Assembly: GCF_008520265.1 (NCBI RefSeq)
Contig: NZ_VIQM01000050.1
Span: forward strand, 1-33,196
Source of the DNA: Sphingobacterium cavernae
Lineage (GTDB): Bacteria > Bacteroidota > Bacteroidia > Sphingobacteriales > Sphingobacteriaceae
Length of the DNA: 33,196 bases
Direction of reading: 5' to 3'
Numbering within the stretch: the first letter of the stretch is position 1; the number at the start of each line of letters is the position of its first letter. The notes under the pieces were generated by a model that worked only from the letters and a program-made list of their open reading frames with translations, ran no database searches and was not told the DNA's origin. The position numbers and the translations under genes were made by a program. This document shows, one piece after another, positions 33,085 to 33,196 of the stretch.

Positions 33085-33196
33085 ACTGTGTCAAGGATAA
33101 TAAACAGAAGTATTATTTTTGACATAGTAATTATGAGTATTAAGGAAAGCGATTTTGATTTTGAGTCCATGAAGGACCTAGCCCTAGAACAGTTAC
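33085..33196 (+). mobile_element. Left end of an IS256-family element (3' partial)
   Basis: Directly after the 2H gene stop comes ACTGTGTCAAGGATAATA (33085-33102). It is mirrored at 33111-33128 (15 of 18 positions complementary) around an eight-base loop. A transposase start follows. The first arm is the presumed terminal repeat. The element runs out of the window, so the other end and any target duplication cannot be seen. Confidence 0.65.
33133..33196 (+). CDS. IS256-family transposase, N-terminal fragment (runs off the window)
   Basis: From the ATG at 33133 the frame reads MSIKESDFDFESMKDLALEQL and is still open at the last base. The pattern FDFE-x-MK-x-LALEQL is typical for the start of Bacteroidota IS256-family (mutator type) transposases, where it is followed by a GKDGAFAP segment not included here. 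Only 21 codons are seen, so the family call rests on this short opening and the inverted repeat before it. Confidence 0.65.
   Translation, partial: MSIKESDFDFESMKDLALEQL

Noticed and set aside
1..33196. CRISPR arrays, tRNA or rRNA genes, phage or plasmid functions
   Set aside because: No spaced direct repeats, T-loop-like sequences or rRNA-conserved stretches were seen when reading both strands by eye.

Overview
The window reads as chromosomal DNA of an AT-rich member of the Bacteroidota, most likely the Sphingobacteriaceae (Sphingobacterium-like). Grounds are the RecA, GlmM, DUF5687, DUF6607 and HmuY-type proteins, and promoters of the Bacteroidota form (TTTG, about 19 bases, TAnnTTTG) before recA and glmM. 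This is judged by eye; no search was run. No tRNA, rRNA or CRISPR array was seen.

Layout. (1) 1-315: 3' end of a group II intron, with the tail of its reverse transcriptase and RNA domains V and VI. (2) 398-2591: DUF5687 ABC permease and its ATPase. (3) 2634-7432, minus strand: a heme/iron uptake locus in the order AraC regulator, DUF6607 protein, TonB-dependent receptor with heme-receptor boxes, and an HmuY-like lipoprotein gene broken by a stop codon and a frameshift. (4) 7555-8724: an SLC1-type symporter lacking the acidic-substrate arginine. (5) 8930-10330: scrap yard of a decayed IS4-family transposase joined to a second, different group II intron 3' end. (6) 10406-14151, minus: recA, nth, a small acidic protein, a secreted subtilase. 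(7) 14369-17121, plus: oligopeptidase B-like lipoprotein and YceI. (8) 17177-19683, minus: feoA, feoB and a Cys-rich FeoB-associated peptide. (9) 19880-21341, minus: ZIP transporter and PAP2 phosphatase. (10) 21533-22918: glmM. (11) 22979-24158: small envelope or stress-type proteins. (12) 24165-26752, minus: LuxR-type response regulator and a TPR histidine kinase split by a frameshift in an A7 run, divergent from a secreted protein of unknown function (26974-28026). (13) 28108-29489, minus: tcdA and a TatD-like hydrolase. (14) 29593-33084, plus: a short error-prone-type DnaE and a 2H phosphoesterase. (15) 33085-end: left end of an IS256-family element.

Themes. Iron: three near-identical 23-bp sites lie before the DUF6607 gene, the AraC gene and feoA, suggesting one Fur-type regulon. 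Signalling: two matching 18-bp dyads lie before the response regulator and in the divergent promoter region of the kinase and secreted protein, suggesting an autoregulated two-component system. DNA damage: recA and the second dnaE share an upstream motif, with the caveat that the recA copy overlaps a terminator U-tract. Decay: HmuY, the kinase and the IS4 transposase each carry small disabling changes, which could be real or sequencing errors.
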